The position numbers and the translations under genes are program-made. A stretch of DNA of 64,000 bases, taken from the NCBI RefSeq assembly GCF_037975245.1, contig NC_092575.1:2485001-2549000 (forward strand), in the 5' to 3' direction. The DNA is from Apostichopus japonicus. Its lineage: Eukaryota; Echinodermata; Holothuroidea; Aspidochirotida; Stichopodidae. Under the pieces are notes generated by a model. That model was not told the origin of the DNA. It did no database searches and saw nothing but the letters and a program-made list of their open reading frames with translations. Below, in pieces: positions 28,370-39,995 of this stretch (position 1 is its first letter; each line of letters starts with the position of its first letter).

Positions 28370-31300
28370 ATGGTAAGATAATTTTCTGTTTTCTTTATTA
28401 CAAAGTAAAATAAAAACTGTTAGCAAACTGCTTATCCACTAGAGAGCCTGTGTAAGAAAATGTGTAAGAGTAAGTTGGCCTGACGTTTCGATCCCAGTAA
28501 CAGGATCTTCTTCAGAGGCTAAATGACAAGTTACAGTAACAGAAGGGACAAAAACACGTACAGAATACAGACAGGTTAATGAGCATGGTGAACACAAAGA
28601 GATAGAAGTAATTTCTTTATTAGAAGTTCTTAATCTTTATTACAACACAGTAGGCATAGAGCCTTTACCATCTCTTTTCCCTCTAGAACTTGGACGTAAA
28701 GTGTTTTGAATAGGCCCAAAGTTAGGCAAAGACAAAAGCTAGGCCTTATTTTGTACTAAGTTATAGGCCGACTCATTTAAGGAGCCTACCTTTGCCAATC
28801 GTTACTATTGTTTGTGTGATTTACTTCACCATGAGTAAGTCAAGTTAACAGCATTTATTATTGGCCGTGGCTATTCTTACGACTACGGCCAATGCATGCG
28901 CAGTAAAGTAAATAAAGCAACTTCGCATGTAGTAGGGTTAATCCTAACTCTAACCCTAAACCCTAATCTTAACCCTTACCCTAATCGGAAAATAATGGTT
29001 ACTCCTAGTCGTAAAAATAGTACTCTTGGTTGTAAAAATAGCAACTGCGCATGCGTAATCGGAAATTATTGTTACGACTAGTCATAAGAATAGCCACTTT
29101 GTTTATTATTACCATTGCATTAGTGAAGAATCCGAGTTTTACAGGCCACATGCAGGCTCACTGAATGTTGTGGTAAAATCATGACTGCGACACAGATTTA
29201 AGATGGGGGAGAGGTAACTTAGGGTAATGAAAATTATTATGTGGGGGTGGGGGGGGAGGGGGATAACTTGATTGCCCATTTGCTGTTAGCGGACTGGATG
29301 CATGCCTGTTCATAAGCCCTATAGCCTAGAGTCAGAAAAGAAGACCCACTTCCAGCTTCTAAGCTAATTCTTTCAGGATAAAAATACTGTAGAGAATGCT
29401 ACTGCATATAAATCAGTCTATTATAGTATTGCAAAAAAATGTAGATTTATAGACTTTTTACTCCTTTGACGTGCCATTTAGGAGAAAGTTCACATTTTGG
29501 ACCCATCGGTGGTGTACAGACCTGATTTATCAGATGAAGAAAAGAAGAAACTTGGTCTCCATCTAGAGGAAACAACATTTAAACCAATTAACCAGAAAGA
29601 AGAGTCATTTCGAATATTCTCAGAGGTAAGTGAGCCCATCGATTTTGGTCATGTAAACATTGATCAACTAACAGAATTTTGTTTGAGTGAATGGATGAAT
29701 TTGTCACACTGAAGACTTGTACTTATTATTTAGTATATATTCTGTCACATGGATCTTGCTGCTATATCATAAGCAAATAAGCCACAATATCAGTCGGTGT
29801 AACCATGATTATTCATATTGTAGAGATCATAGGCTAGTTCTCTCTAGTTTCCACCATTCAAACCTTTCACATGTGTTGCTGCATACCAGTACATTCCTGT
29901 CATAGTAATTAATTAGTGATATGTAATTACCTGTAAACACATACCCAGGTTGCATTTATATCATAGTAAAGTGTCATTGTTACTTACCTGTAGGTAAATA
30001 CATTACAGTCCTGTATAAATACTGTAGGTATTGTTTACTTAATAGTTGTTATTAGGGTGGACCTTCCTGCATTTAAAGGACTCCTATGTTTTGATTGGTT
30101 ACTGTTTTGTATTATCAATTTGATTGGTTGAAACCCTGATAACCAGCCAGGGTCAGACTTTACAGAAAGTACAGCAGATTTGCACAGAACCCCAGAGTGT
30201 GCAGGTGTCTTTTTTATTCTTTGAGTTTTCCCACTCGGTCTCTACAATATTCTCACCCCTCCCCCAGCCACCCATGCACCCACCCTTTGCCATCACATTC
30301 TATTATGTGTCCTTACTAATATCTTATTTGTTATATCAATCATCTGCTATTTAGAAAGACTGGAAAGTTTAAGTGCATAATACAAGCAAAAGTGTCGAGC
30401 AGTCACAGCACCTAGCAAGTTTAGTTTTGCTCCATTGCCACTTAAAAGTTAAAACGAGACATCCAAATGATTTCTCTCTATTAACACAACTGTGTCATTT
30501 GCATACACATTTGCATACATCGGCCATAACAGTTAATGTCAGTTTTAAATATAGATTTTGATAGAAATTTATATCAAAACTTCTTTCAATGGATTACAGC
30601 ATGTTAATTGTCAAAACTCAAAACCAGTTGTTTTTCACAACTCCATGTGAACATTTTTGAGTAGTCAACTCTCCCCACCCCCCTCCCACACCACTCACCC
30701 AACCTCACTTGGTGCAGAGCACCCTGCACAATATATATGCATTCAATTTATGCTCCATGTAATTGCTGTGTGATATCACAATAAACTGTAGGGTGTGTGG
30801 AGCTGTAATGTAATGTAATGTACTGTACTGTATACATATGCTTTTCAACACGGTTAATGTTAGCTACAGTAGGGGTCAGCCCTTATTGCTCTACAGGTAT
30901 ATATTGTAGGCTACCTGGTAAGTAGCTGTTCAGATATGTGTGATTTGTCATCGTTCAAAGTCCCTTTTACATGACTTTCTTGTTTTCTTCTAATTTTCAG
31001 GAAAATGAACTAGTGAAGAAGACCTACAAACTGATGCACACAAATCAGACGTTTGATTTTGTCGAAAAGAAGGTTCAGCAGTTTGAGCTTATTTAGTACT
31101 TTTATACTCCTCTGATGTGTGTGTTGGTTGCACAGGGATTGGGTAAGGGGTTGGGTAACAAGTGAGGGGGTTGGGGGTGGGGAGAGTTGTTGGGACAATG
31201 AGGGTGGGGAGGGGGGAAGAGTGGGGGCTGTATCATCCAACTCAGAATTCATACCAAAATTCAATACTGTACACATTTTAATGTCTGAATTTTTGTGGTT

Positions 31301-34300
31301 TGCCATGAAATTACTTCCAGCCTTCGTTTGTTGTGCCAAATTTGACATTTTATTATATAATTTAAGTTAGTGAGTATCTACCCCAAGGTGCCATGTGATG
31401 AGCCCTGTCATTAATTTAATTGTCATTGTGATGTAATATAGTAGCTTTCCTTATTTCTTTACCTTAGCATGCAAAATATAGGCAGTTCAACAAAGCAGAG
31501 ATGACCATTATGGAAGCATTGGAGTTCATGAACACTTTGATCGATGAAAGTGATCCTGATGTAAGTACGCCATAAAAAGAGAAAAAAAGAATCTATATTT
31601 CATATCATTCGCAGTCAGCACCATCATTTCTTAAACGATACTATCGTTTGTTGTAACTGCTTTATTATAATAATCTTGATTACAGGCAATTTTTATTCGA
31701 CATTGTGAACAGACATATCCACGTTCAGTTGTGATACTTATTTGCCATATGAAGCCCCTCGTTATCATTTACCAAGACATTTAATGGTATGAAGTTTCAA
31801 TGGTGAATCTGTTCCGATCCCTCAAGTCCCTGACCTTTGAAATTTGTGGATAATATCTGCAACGTTTATAAAATGGGTATTTTATTCACCTTTTCTTTTT
31901 TGTTACTTTTTTTTTTAAGTATGTAGTTAGTAAAAAATGTTTGGGACCATATCCTCCCCCCTCTCAAAAAATAAAATAAAAAAGAAAGAAAGAATATTAC
32001 AATATACAGATCTATCAAGGTCTACTAATTAAAAATTAAGCGACTTGAATATTGTCTGTGTTGCACCATCGAATGGCTTGTAGTTACTAAAACAAGGGCC
32101 ATTATCATATTACAATATTAGAAGCTTGTTATTTGGATGAAGGTATTGTTTGGTTAAACTTTTATGTTTATGTACATAACTTAGTCATCCCATACTTATC
32201 TCTTCGTATACATACTAGTCCTTCCTTCACAACCTGTGAACAGTTTTGCTCTGCTTTCGACAGAGTGTGCGACGCAAACCTAACTGTTTATTTCTGACCC
32301 ATTGGGCATTCCTGAGCTAGGTTAATTCAGTTTGACTTTATGGGGGGGGGAGGGGGGGGTTTGACTGTTTTGTATGTTTGGAACTACAAATTTTTGCACA
32401 CAACCTGTTTTCCTGCAAGAGCTGCAATCTTTATCCTTAAAGTAGCACCGGGTTTGCGGTTGGTTCTACCATATTGATAACATCGGTTTTATTTGCTTAG
32501 TGTTTTTGTTCTTATTGCTAGAATTAGGCTTGTTAGGCTTTACCTGTTCCTGTTTTTCACATTGTTAATTTGTCCAGATTCCAAAGACCTTAGAAGTCAT
32601 CCATTACCCATAGCAACTACTGCCATGTCCCCTTTCTCAAGTTGCCATACCATACCCTAAAATTATCTTGAGCAGGGCACAAAAAATTGCCTGAAATACT
32701 AGTGATGTTTGTGGCAGACAAACAGCTGATAAGTATGTATCAGGGTAGCATTAAAATCTAGAGGTACAGTTTGATCAACAACATCATGAAACATTCATGC
32801 TCCTTCAGAAAATGCTCTATCTTGTTCTGCACGGCTTAAATTTAAACAAACTTCTCAACACAGATTAAAGCCTCTTTAGAATGTGCCCCATTTCAGTAAA
32901 CACTGCAGAATAAGAAAATTGGAACAAACTTTGTTGTGATCAGGTGACTAATAAATTTTCTAAATAGTTTAAAAAAAAATGAAAAACAATGTTAGGCTGA
33001 TTGGTTTCATTCGGTCCATGTCGATTCATAAATTGACTTCTGTATAGATTCTGTGAAGTTGAAGAAATAACCTCTCAAAATTCAACCCTACTTGAGGCCT
33101 GACCTTTGATACAGTTCTGACAATAGGTACTTAACGAGTGTTTACACGGCTTATTTGTTCACTGTTTGAAGGTTAGGTTAATGTTTTCATTTGCCTGTTG
33201 ATATGTTTTATCTTATCATTTAATCTCTGCCTATCTCTGTTTTAGACCTCCTAAATTCTCTTCTATAGTAATATACCCTATTCAGAAGTAAAAATTGCAC
33301 AAATCTGGTTTTGTGTCCACACTTGATCGGTTACTATATTTTGGTATAGGGTAAGATATGTTACCCTGCTGAGTGATAACACAGCTGGGACATAGCAAGG
33401 AAAGTTGTACTTGATAAAAGCACAGTCAATAACCTATTTAAAATAAAGTTATCTTTGAAATTCCATTTTGACGTATGGTTAAAAACTCCTACATACAGTA
33501 TACAAGTGCTGCAGATGCAATTTCTGTTCGGGAACAGGCATCGTTAGACTGTGTACATTTCACGGCACGTTTCCCTCTATTAGTAAAGGCAGTCATAGAT
33601 AATAGTGCCAGAGCCCGCAGAGCTAGCGCTCGTTATGGTATCTGAGCCTTGTACAGTTGTACTCATGTCAAGGGGGAACCCTCCTTGTATTCATGTTTAT
33701 GTTGTTGTACCGGTACTACAAGTCTGGGTAGCACTGTCCTTTTCGTCCGTTTACAGGTCGATGTCCCTAACATCTATCATGCATTCCAGACCGCGGAGAG
33801 AATCCGGGAGCAGCACCCCGATCAGGACTGGTTCCATCTCGTCGGTTTAATCCATGACTTGGGAAAGGTCATGGCTATTTGGGGTGATCCACAGGTATTA
33901 AAATGAACCAACATCTGGTCTTGCACGAGTAAATATAAATAGCACCTCGTTCAATGAGACAGTTTATCGCTTCCTCTACTCACTTGTGTGCATAATCGGT
34001 TATTCGTACGTCCCCATATCCAACTGATTGGGAAAACACCTGTCCGGTGGTTATGGTATCGGGAATGCACGATACAATAATCGGCCTGCGTCCTGTGACC
34101 GGCTGTTTCCAAAAGTGCAAATAAGTGGTATTCCTATAGTTGGGATGAGAAACATTTCTAAACTTGATGAGAGAAGAAAAGTTCAATGAAGCAAGACAGA
34201 CCAAGATAGAAAAGCTGAATATTTCCATCATTTGATTATGATTTTCCTGCAGTCATGTTCTCTCCCCCCTCTCCCCCTCTGCCCCCTCTCCTCCTCTCCC

Positions 34301-37003
34301 CCCCTCATCCCCTCTCCCCCTCTCCGTCAGTTGCTTATGTCTCTTTGTTTTTGTTTTCATCGACACAGTGGTGTGTAGTCGGAGATACCTTCCCTGTGGG
34401 TTGTGCTTTCGACCCGTCTATTGTCTACAGCCCGGAGAGCTTTTCTGACAACCCTGATATCAACGACCCCCGATACAATACCAAGTTGGGTATATACGAA
34501 GAAAACTGCGGACTGGACAATATCTTTATGTCTTGGGGACATGATGGTTTGTGCATTTTTTAATTTTTTTTATTTGGTAGTCGTACAACTGCTGTAGTGT
34601 CAAAGTCAGGTTTTCAATTTTTTCGTAAGAGAAGTTTTTAATACTTAAACATGTTTGTTCCCTGGTTATTTTGTAGACTAATAAGAGAATGTATGAAACA
34701 ATTTAACCAGTCGAAGAGCTATAGTAAAAAAAAAAAAAAAGTAGATATTCTACTGTGTACTACTAATGGAGTATCTAGGGCCGAGGAGGGGATATGGGAA
34801 GGGAGGAGGAGGCGGGTATGGAGGTGGGAGGAGAAGGGGGTATGGGGGAGGGAACAGGAGGGTGTAGGGGTGGGAGAAGGAGGGGGTAGGGGAGGGAGGA
34901 GGAGGGGTTAGGGTGAGGGAGGAGGAGAGGGGAGGGAGGAAGGGAGGAGGTAGTTCCAATTTTTTCTCCAATTCTACAGTATAATATGTTGTTATTCAAT
35001 GTTGTAGGATGTTTGCCGCTCATTTTGGACATCTGGATCATGAATGTTTCTAGGATGGGCTTGGGTTTATTTGTTGTCTACTAGACATCTCTGGCTACAC
35101 CCTATAACAAGGCTCTTTTTCATTTACCCTCTATTTTGATTGCAGAGTACATGTACCACGTTCTACTTCACAACAACTGCAAGATTCCAGACGAAGGCCT
35201 TAATATGATACGGTTCCATTCCTTCTACCCCTGGCACACCTGTGGTGCCTATGAGTACCTCTGTAGTAACAAGGATAAGGAGATGATGAAATGGGTGAGA
35301 GAGTTCAAGTAAGTTCATTAGCTGTGGCTCACCTCTTCTTCTTATTTCATCCCTTTTGTTCACACTTCCACCTCTTTCCCATCTCCCCTGACATCTGCCC
35401 TGGCACTCCTGTGGTGCCTATGAGTACCTCTGTAGTAACAAAGATAAGTAGATGATGAAATGGGTGAGAGAGTTCAAGTAAGTTCATTAGCTGTGGCTCA
35501 CCTCTTCTTCTTATTTCATCCCTTTTGTTCACACTTCCACCTCTTTCCCATCTCCCCTGACATCTCCCCTGGCACTCCTGTGGTGCCTATGAGTACCTCT
35601 GTAGTAACAAAGATAAGTAGATGATGAAATGGGTGAAAGAGTTCAAGTAAGTTCATTAGCTGTGTCACACCTCTACCTCTTATTTCATCCCCTTGTTCAT
35701 ACTGCTACCTCTGTCCCATCTCCCATCATTTCCATCCTCTCCCAGTACACATATTGAAGTCCTTGCTTGAACCCCCCCCCCCCCCCCCTTGAAAATAGAA
35801 AGTGGTTACACTTTTATCAGAATCTTGTCATTTAATATAAAGGCTGTAAATTCCTGGAAAACATTCATTACTATTTTGAGTTTATTCTTTCAGCATCAAT
35901 AATAAAGACAAGATCATATTTCCAGCACTGTTCCATTCCTCTTAATCATTTGCTAAGACATTCCATACTAATTGCTAGAAGAGATACAATCAGTAAATCT
36001 TGAGTGTGAAAGTGGAAATGTTATGCAAAGCCCTGTAACTAAAAAAAAAGAAATGTTTTAAAACAGTAAAATTGCCAAGTGTAGACCAAATGTGATGCAG
36101 TTATCATTGTGTTCTGCTGACAGGTAAGTGAGTGTGCAACGTATGTGTGCACATTTATGCAAGGTTTTCCATGGAAATTTATCTCATGGTATACCACTTG
36201 TGGTATCATTTTGACTAATGCGGCTCTGTAACTTAAAGGCATTGAAGACTCGCCCCAAACAGCATGCCCCCATCTCTAGAAAGTTAACTTTCTATTGCTT
36301 GCAAGTGAAGTTTTTCTCTTGTGGCTACAAAATGCAGACAGTAATGAAACGTGATACCTTGTTATCTTTAGCTGGACCTGAGATGTCCATCGCTGTATTG
36401 TTTGTACACTGTGCTGTGGGTATTGACCGCAGCTGTTTATAACGACTGTACACTAGTGTCTAATTACCAACGGTAGCAAGCTCTGTGTGTATTTTCTTGG
36501 ATCGATGGTGGTGTCTAACACTTCTGTTACACCTCATACAAAATTAGGTCAGATTACCGGCATTAGACGTTTTTTTTTGTGCAAGTCTTCACACCCTTTA
36601 ATTAGACCCGCCTTTACTCTCTCTCTCATTTGAGAGCAAATGGTCAATTTGGCAGGAATGGGATATGGATGGTTGGAAAGAAGGAATTCTGTTATTAAAG
36701 CCTCATTTTGTATTCCATTATAAACATGGACCAACCGATACCCATCTCCACGTTACTCTTGGAGCACTTAAATAAGCCAAGATGCTAAAGCACCAAGAGC
36801 AAAAAAAAACAATTGTACGCCCGTATTTGTATGATACGAAACTTCATATCGTTTAACCCAACTAGCTGGATTTAAATTGTCCTCTCTCTTGCAGCCAATT
36901 TGACCTCTACTCCAAAGTCGACAAGCTTCCAGACATCGACAAGCTGCGACCCTACTACCAGTCTCTGATCGACAAATACTGCCCTGGCAAACTGCAGTGG
37001 TGA
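28370..37003 (+). CDS. MIOX: Myo-inositol oxygenase (complete, 8 exons)
   Basis: Exons: 28370-28372 (ATG only, inferred), 29482-29625, 31001-31072, 31468-31560, 33757-33894, 34369-34546, 35146-35308, 36895-37003 (TGA at 37001). All phases agree and give about 299 residues, against 285 in human MIOX. The enzyme is a cytosolic non-haem di-iron dioxygenase that cleaves myo-inositol to D-glucuronate. All six expected iron ligands are present: His112 (YHAFQTA), His137-Asp138 (LIHDLGK), His208 (SWGHDEY), His234 (RFHSFYPWH) and Asp267 (FNQFDLY). Their spacing equals the mammalian 98/123/124/194/220/253 pattern with a constant offset of 14, explained by a longer N-terminal segment. The C-terminus (DKYCPGKLQW) is highly conserved. 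The body from 29482 is certain; the start is inferred because an ATG abuts a GTAAGA donor and gives an N-terminus the same length as human up to VYRPD. Confidence 0.93.
28405..28525. repeat. Dispersed repeat with hammerhead-like motif, copy c
   Basis: Same consensus as 25690-25815, inside the inferred first MIOX intron. On the minus strand the central stem is GATCC paired with GGATC, with a changed loop. Confidence 0.7.
28867..29097. mobile_element. MITE with terminal inverted repeats and a telomere-like core
   Basis: The ends are GTGGCTATTCTTACGACTA and the near inverse TAGTCATAAGAATAGCCAC. Inner GCGCATGCG segments are also inverted. The centre (28935-28985) holds degenerate CCCTAA repeats. 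TTTATTATT occurs close to both outer edges and may be target duplication. Confidence 0.65.
34255..34325. repeat. Pyrimidine (CT/CCCC) tract before MIOX exon
   Basis: A nearly pure pyrimidine run about 45 bases upstream of the exon at 34369. Confidence 0.8.
34780..34955. repeat. G-rich GGAGGAGG minisatellite
   Basis: Degenerate repeats of GGGGAGGGAGGAGGAG type on the + strand in a MIOX intron, with many closely spaced G runs. Confidence 0.85.
35396..35740 (+). pseudogene. Two tandem pseudo-copies of the 3' part of MIOX exon 7 plus its donor and flanking intron
   Basis: The segment starting at CTGGCAC (35231) in the real exon recurs at 35400 and 35569, a period of exactly 169 bases. Each copy carries the codons for CGAYEYLCSNKDK, the end of the exon (WVREFK), the GTAAGT donor and about 90 bases of intron. 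Both copies have GAG changed to TAG after GATAAG, an in-frame stop, and no acceptor of their own. They lie inside the intron between exons 35146-35308 and 36895-37003. The shared stop shows that the second duplication copied an already broken unit. Confidence 0.85.
36233..36601. mobile_element. TTAA-bounded MITE, copy 2
   Basis: Same termini and interior as the 377-727 copy. It lies in the last MIOX intron. Confidence 0.8.
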
Positions 37004-39485
37004 TTTCAATTTCAAAGTTAACTCTGAATGAGACTTTTGGCTCAGCATGGTATTAAATATGTTTGATATAGTCAGGTAGCCATCTTATCATCAATTCATT
37101 TATTCAACAGATTTATACAATTAATAGAATAGAGGGCGGTATGTCAGAATGGTCATTAAATACAAGTATTCTGAATACATGACACATGGTATGGATGGTT
37201 TTACAAAGTAAGAAATGATTCAAGCAATATAATTCAATAGGATTGAAAATTTTGTAATATAATCGATAAATGAATGCAAAAGATAACCTACATTTTTTTT
37301 TACATTTTTTAAAATTCTTCTTGAAAACTTACAGCCTGCAATCAATCTGTGTTTATTTCAAAACAGACAGTTGTGAAAAGTATTTGTTAAAGAAACGGGT
37401 CTACTTTCATAAATGCAACCGATTTTAAAGACTATTTTGTGAGGCTTTATTACCCAAATAATTATGTATTGAGAAAAGTAGTATGCAATCGTTGTTTTCT
37501 AAGGGCAAACCTTTAAAGCAGCAGTCAGTTTTGGCCCCAAATTTCAAAGACATCTTACTTACAGTCTCTGTAAAGAACTGATATGATTTAAGAAAATTGG
37601 TGTCTTTCATTTAATCTCCAAATGTTTTAGGTGAAATGTATTCTTGTTTGTTATTGTCACTGTAGTGTATGCCTCTGTTAATAGTGAGATTCTTGAAACC
37701 ATATATATATATGACCCTACATGCTGCTTTCAGTTTTATGAAGCTAGTATGCTGCTTGAAGCAAGGAAAATGAAAGTAGTTCTTTTTGATCAAAAAGTGC
37801 CCCCCTTGAAGCATGAAAGTGATCAGTGTCCCCGCTAGCTTGGACAGGATAACAATGTCCACTTAAAACTTGGATGTGACAAGGGTGCCTCCTTTATACT
37901 GCTTGGGAATGATAAAATTGTCCCATTACAGCTTGGATGTGACAAGATGTCCTCTTAAATCTTATACGTGCAGCCTGACCTCGATAACAGTGTCCCCTTA
38001 AAGCACGTACATGCTTGGACATGATCCCCTTGAATACAGGATATATGTTATAGCAGTGTCCTCATATATATATATATGTATTCAAAGGAACAGTGATATT
38101 ACAAAGTTTAATGTTTCTGAATTTTAATGTGTTTCTTGTTTACTGGAAAACATAAAAAACTTCACGGGTGGGTATTAAAGAAAGCAAAGTACCTTGTCAT
38201 GAAATTCGAGATGATTCTAAACAGAATTTATCAGGATTTAGTGTTTTGTCATTCAAGTTGATTTTTTAAGCACCTAGTTTCTGGTAGCTTGCACCTGTGA
38301 GATATCTTTCTTATTGTAATAACTAATAATCTGCCTCAAACTAATTTTTTTCCCCATTTTATTCATAAAAGCTATCACAAGATTAGATGCGCAGGTACAG
38401 CAAAGGTTGCAAATACATTTCCATAGCAACCAATTATATCCGCACAGGATAGGAGTGTTTAATATGCATATCTACAATAATCTACAAGAAATTCAGAAAT
38501 TAGCAATGTATCTTTTTTATTAAAATATTTGAAAATCTCCTCACAACCAGTTGATTGAGATCATTCATGTATATTGACAAAGTCTTTTAACAACTTATAA
38601 AATCTGGTGAAAGCTTGCCAACCTTTTATTGAGGTCATAGTTGTTCTGCCAAAAATAGCTAAAATGACCAGCGACTTATTGAGAAATTGACCGATATGTA
38701 TATATTGTAGACCATTTAATGCCTTTGATGAAATGAAATTTAACTAAAGGGGAAGGCTAATTGTGGAGAACTTGCCCAAATTCTTAAAGTGCCTTAAAAA
38801 AAAAAAAAAAAGGTATCGTCATATTTTAAGAAATCTTGCAGCAATCAGTTGAATTGAGCAGTCTGCAATAATTCGTCGTTTTAATGAATAATTACTTATG
38901 AAAGTCACGTTGGATATTACTAACTTGTAATACTCAAATCCCATATTTTGTACATCTATTGACTTATGTGATTTAAGATTTAAAGAGATATCTAAAAACA
39001 GAAGGGGGAAAAAACTTACTTATATCGAATTTGTTCATCAGAAAAAGGGCATCAAGTTTTTGAGGTATGACCGATTTGTTACGGGCATGAAATCCACCAA
39101 TCGGCGCTGCACCGAGTCATTTTACTTAAATCACGAAAATATGCAAAAAGCGAAGAGGCTGACAACAAAGGTTGCGAAGTTCTTCCCTGTCGAAATAGTT
39201 TGGTGTAAAAGTAAGTCGATGGTGTTCTTGATTTAAGTTGGTGGAAAATTGGTGCAACTCTGAAAAAAGCATTATGATCTCGTGAAGGGGTTGGTCCATT
39301 GTTAGCACGTCTTAGAAGATACCCCCTTCCTGTCAGCTTGTTGATTTAGAATGTCTGAATATGTTCCTTTCGGATGCACAGTCTACAGTGTAGGTCACTC
39401 ACACAAAACTTTAATCTGATCATGTGTTATATCTGATCTCCTTTCCAAGTAACTCCACATACCTCACAATGTCATGAACACACTG
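37004..39485. other. MIOX 3' UTR and intergenic DNA
   Basis: No gene is seen. From 37800 to 38020 there is a degenerate repeat around GCTTGGATGTGACAAG and GTCCCCTTAAAGC. The poly(A) site cannot be assigned. Confidence 0.5.
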
Positions 39486-39995
39486 TTAAAGCCATTGAAG
39501 ACTAGCCCCAAACCGCCTGCTGCCATCTGAAAAAGTTAACTTTCTGTTGCTTGCAAGTGACGTTTCGTTCGTGTCGCTACAAAATGCAGACAGTAATGAA
39601 ACGTGAAACCTTAATTGTTATCTTAAGCTGGACCTGAGATGTCCATCGCTGTATCGCTGCCATCTGAAAAAGTTAACTTTCTGTTGCTTGCAAGTGACGT
39701 TTCGTTCGTGTCGCTACAAAATGCAGACAGTAATGAAACGTGAAACCTTAATTGTTATCTTAAGCTGGACCTGAGATGTCCATCGCTGTATCGTTTTTAT
39801 ACTGTGCTGTGGGTATTGACCGCAGCTGTATGTACTGACTGTAAACTAGTGTTTAATTACCGACGGTAGCAAGCTGTGTGTGTATTTTCTGGGATTGATG
39901 GTGGTGTGTAACACTGTCTGTTACACCTCATTCGAAACTAGGTCAAAATACCGGCATAAGACGTTTCGTTTTGCGCGAATCTTCACACCCTTTAA
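39486..39995. mobile_element. TTAA-bounded MITE, copy 3, with internal duplication
   Basis: Same family as 377-727. A block of about 137 bases (CTGCCATCTGAAAAAGTTAA up to the CATCGCTGTATCG region) is present twice in tandem, at about 39518-39655 and 39656-39792. This makes the copy longer (510 bases). Confidence 0.78.

Noticed and set aside
28935-28985. True interstitial telomere from chromosome fusion
   Set aside because: The array is short, degenerate and enclosed by MITE ends.
33605-33850. 81-codon frame overlapping a MIOX exon
   Set aside because: Out of frame with the conserved MIOX exon 33757-33894.
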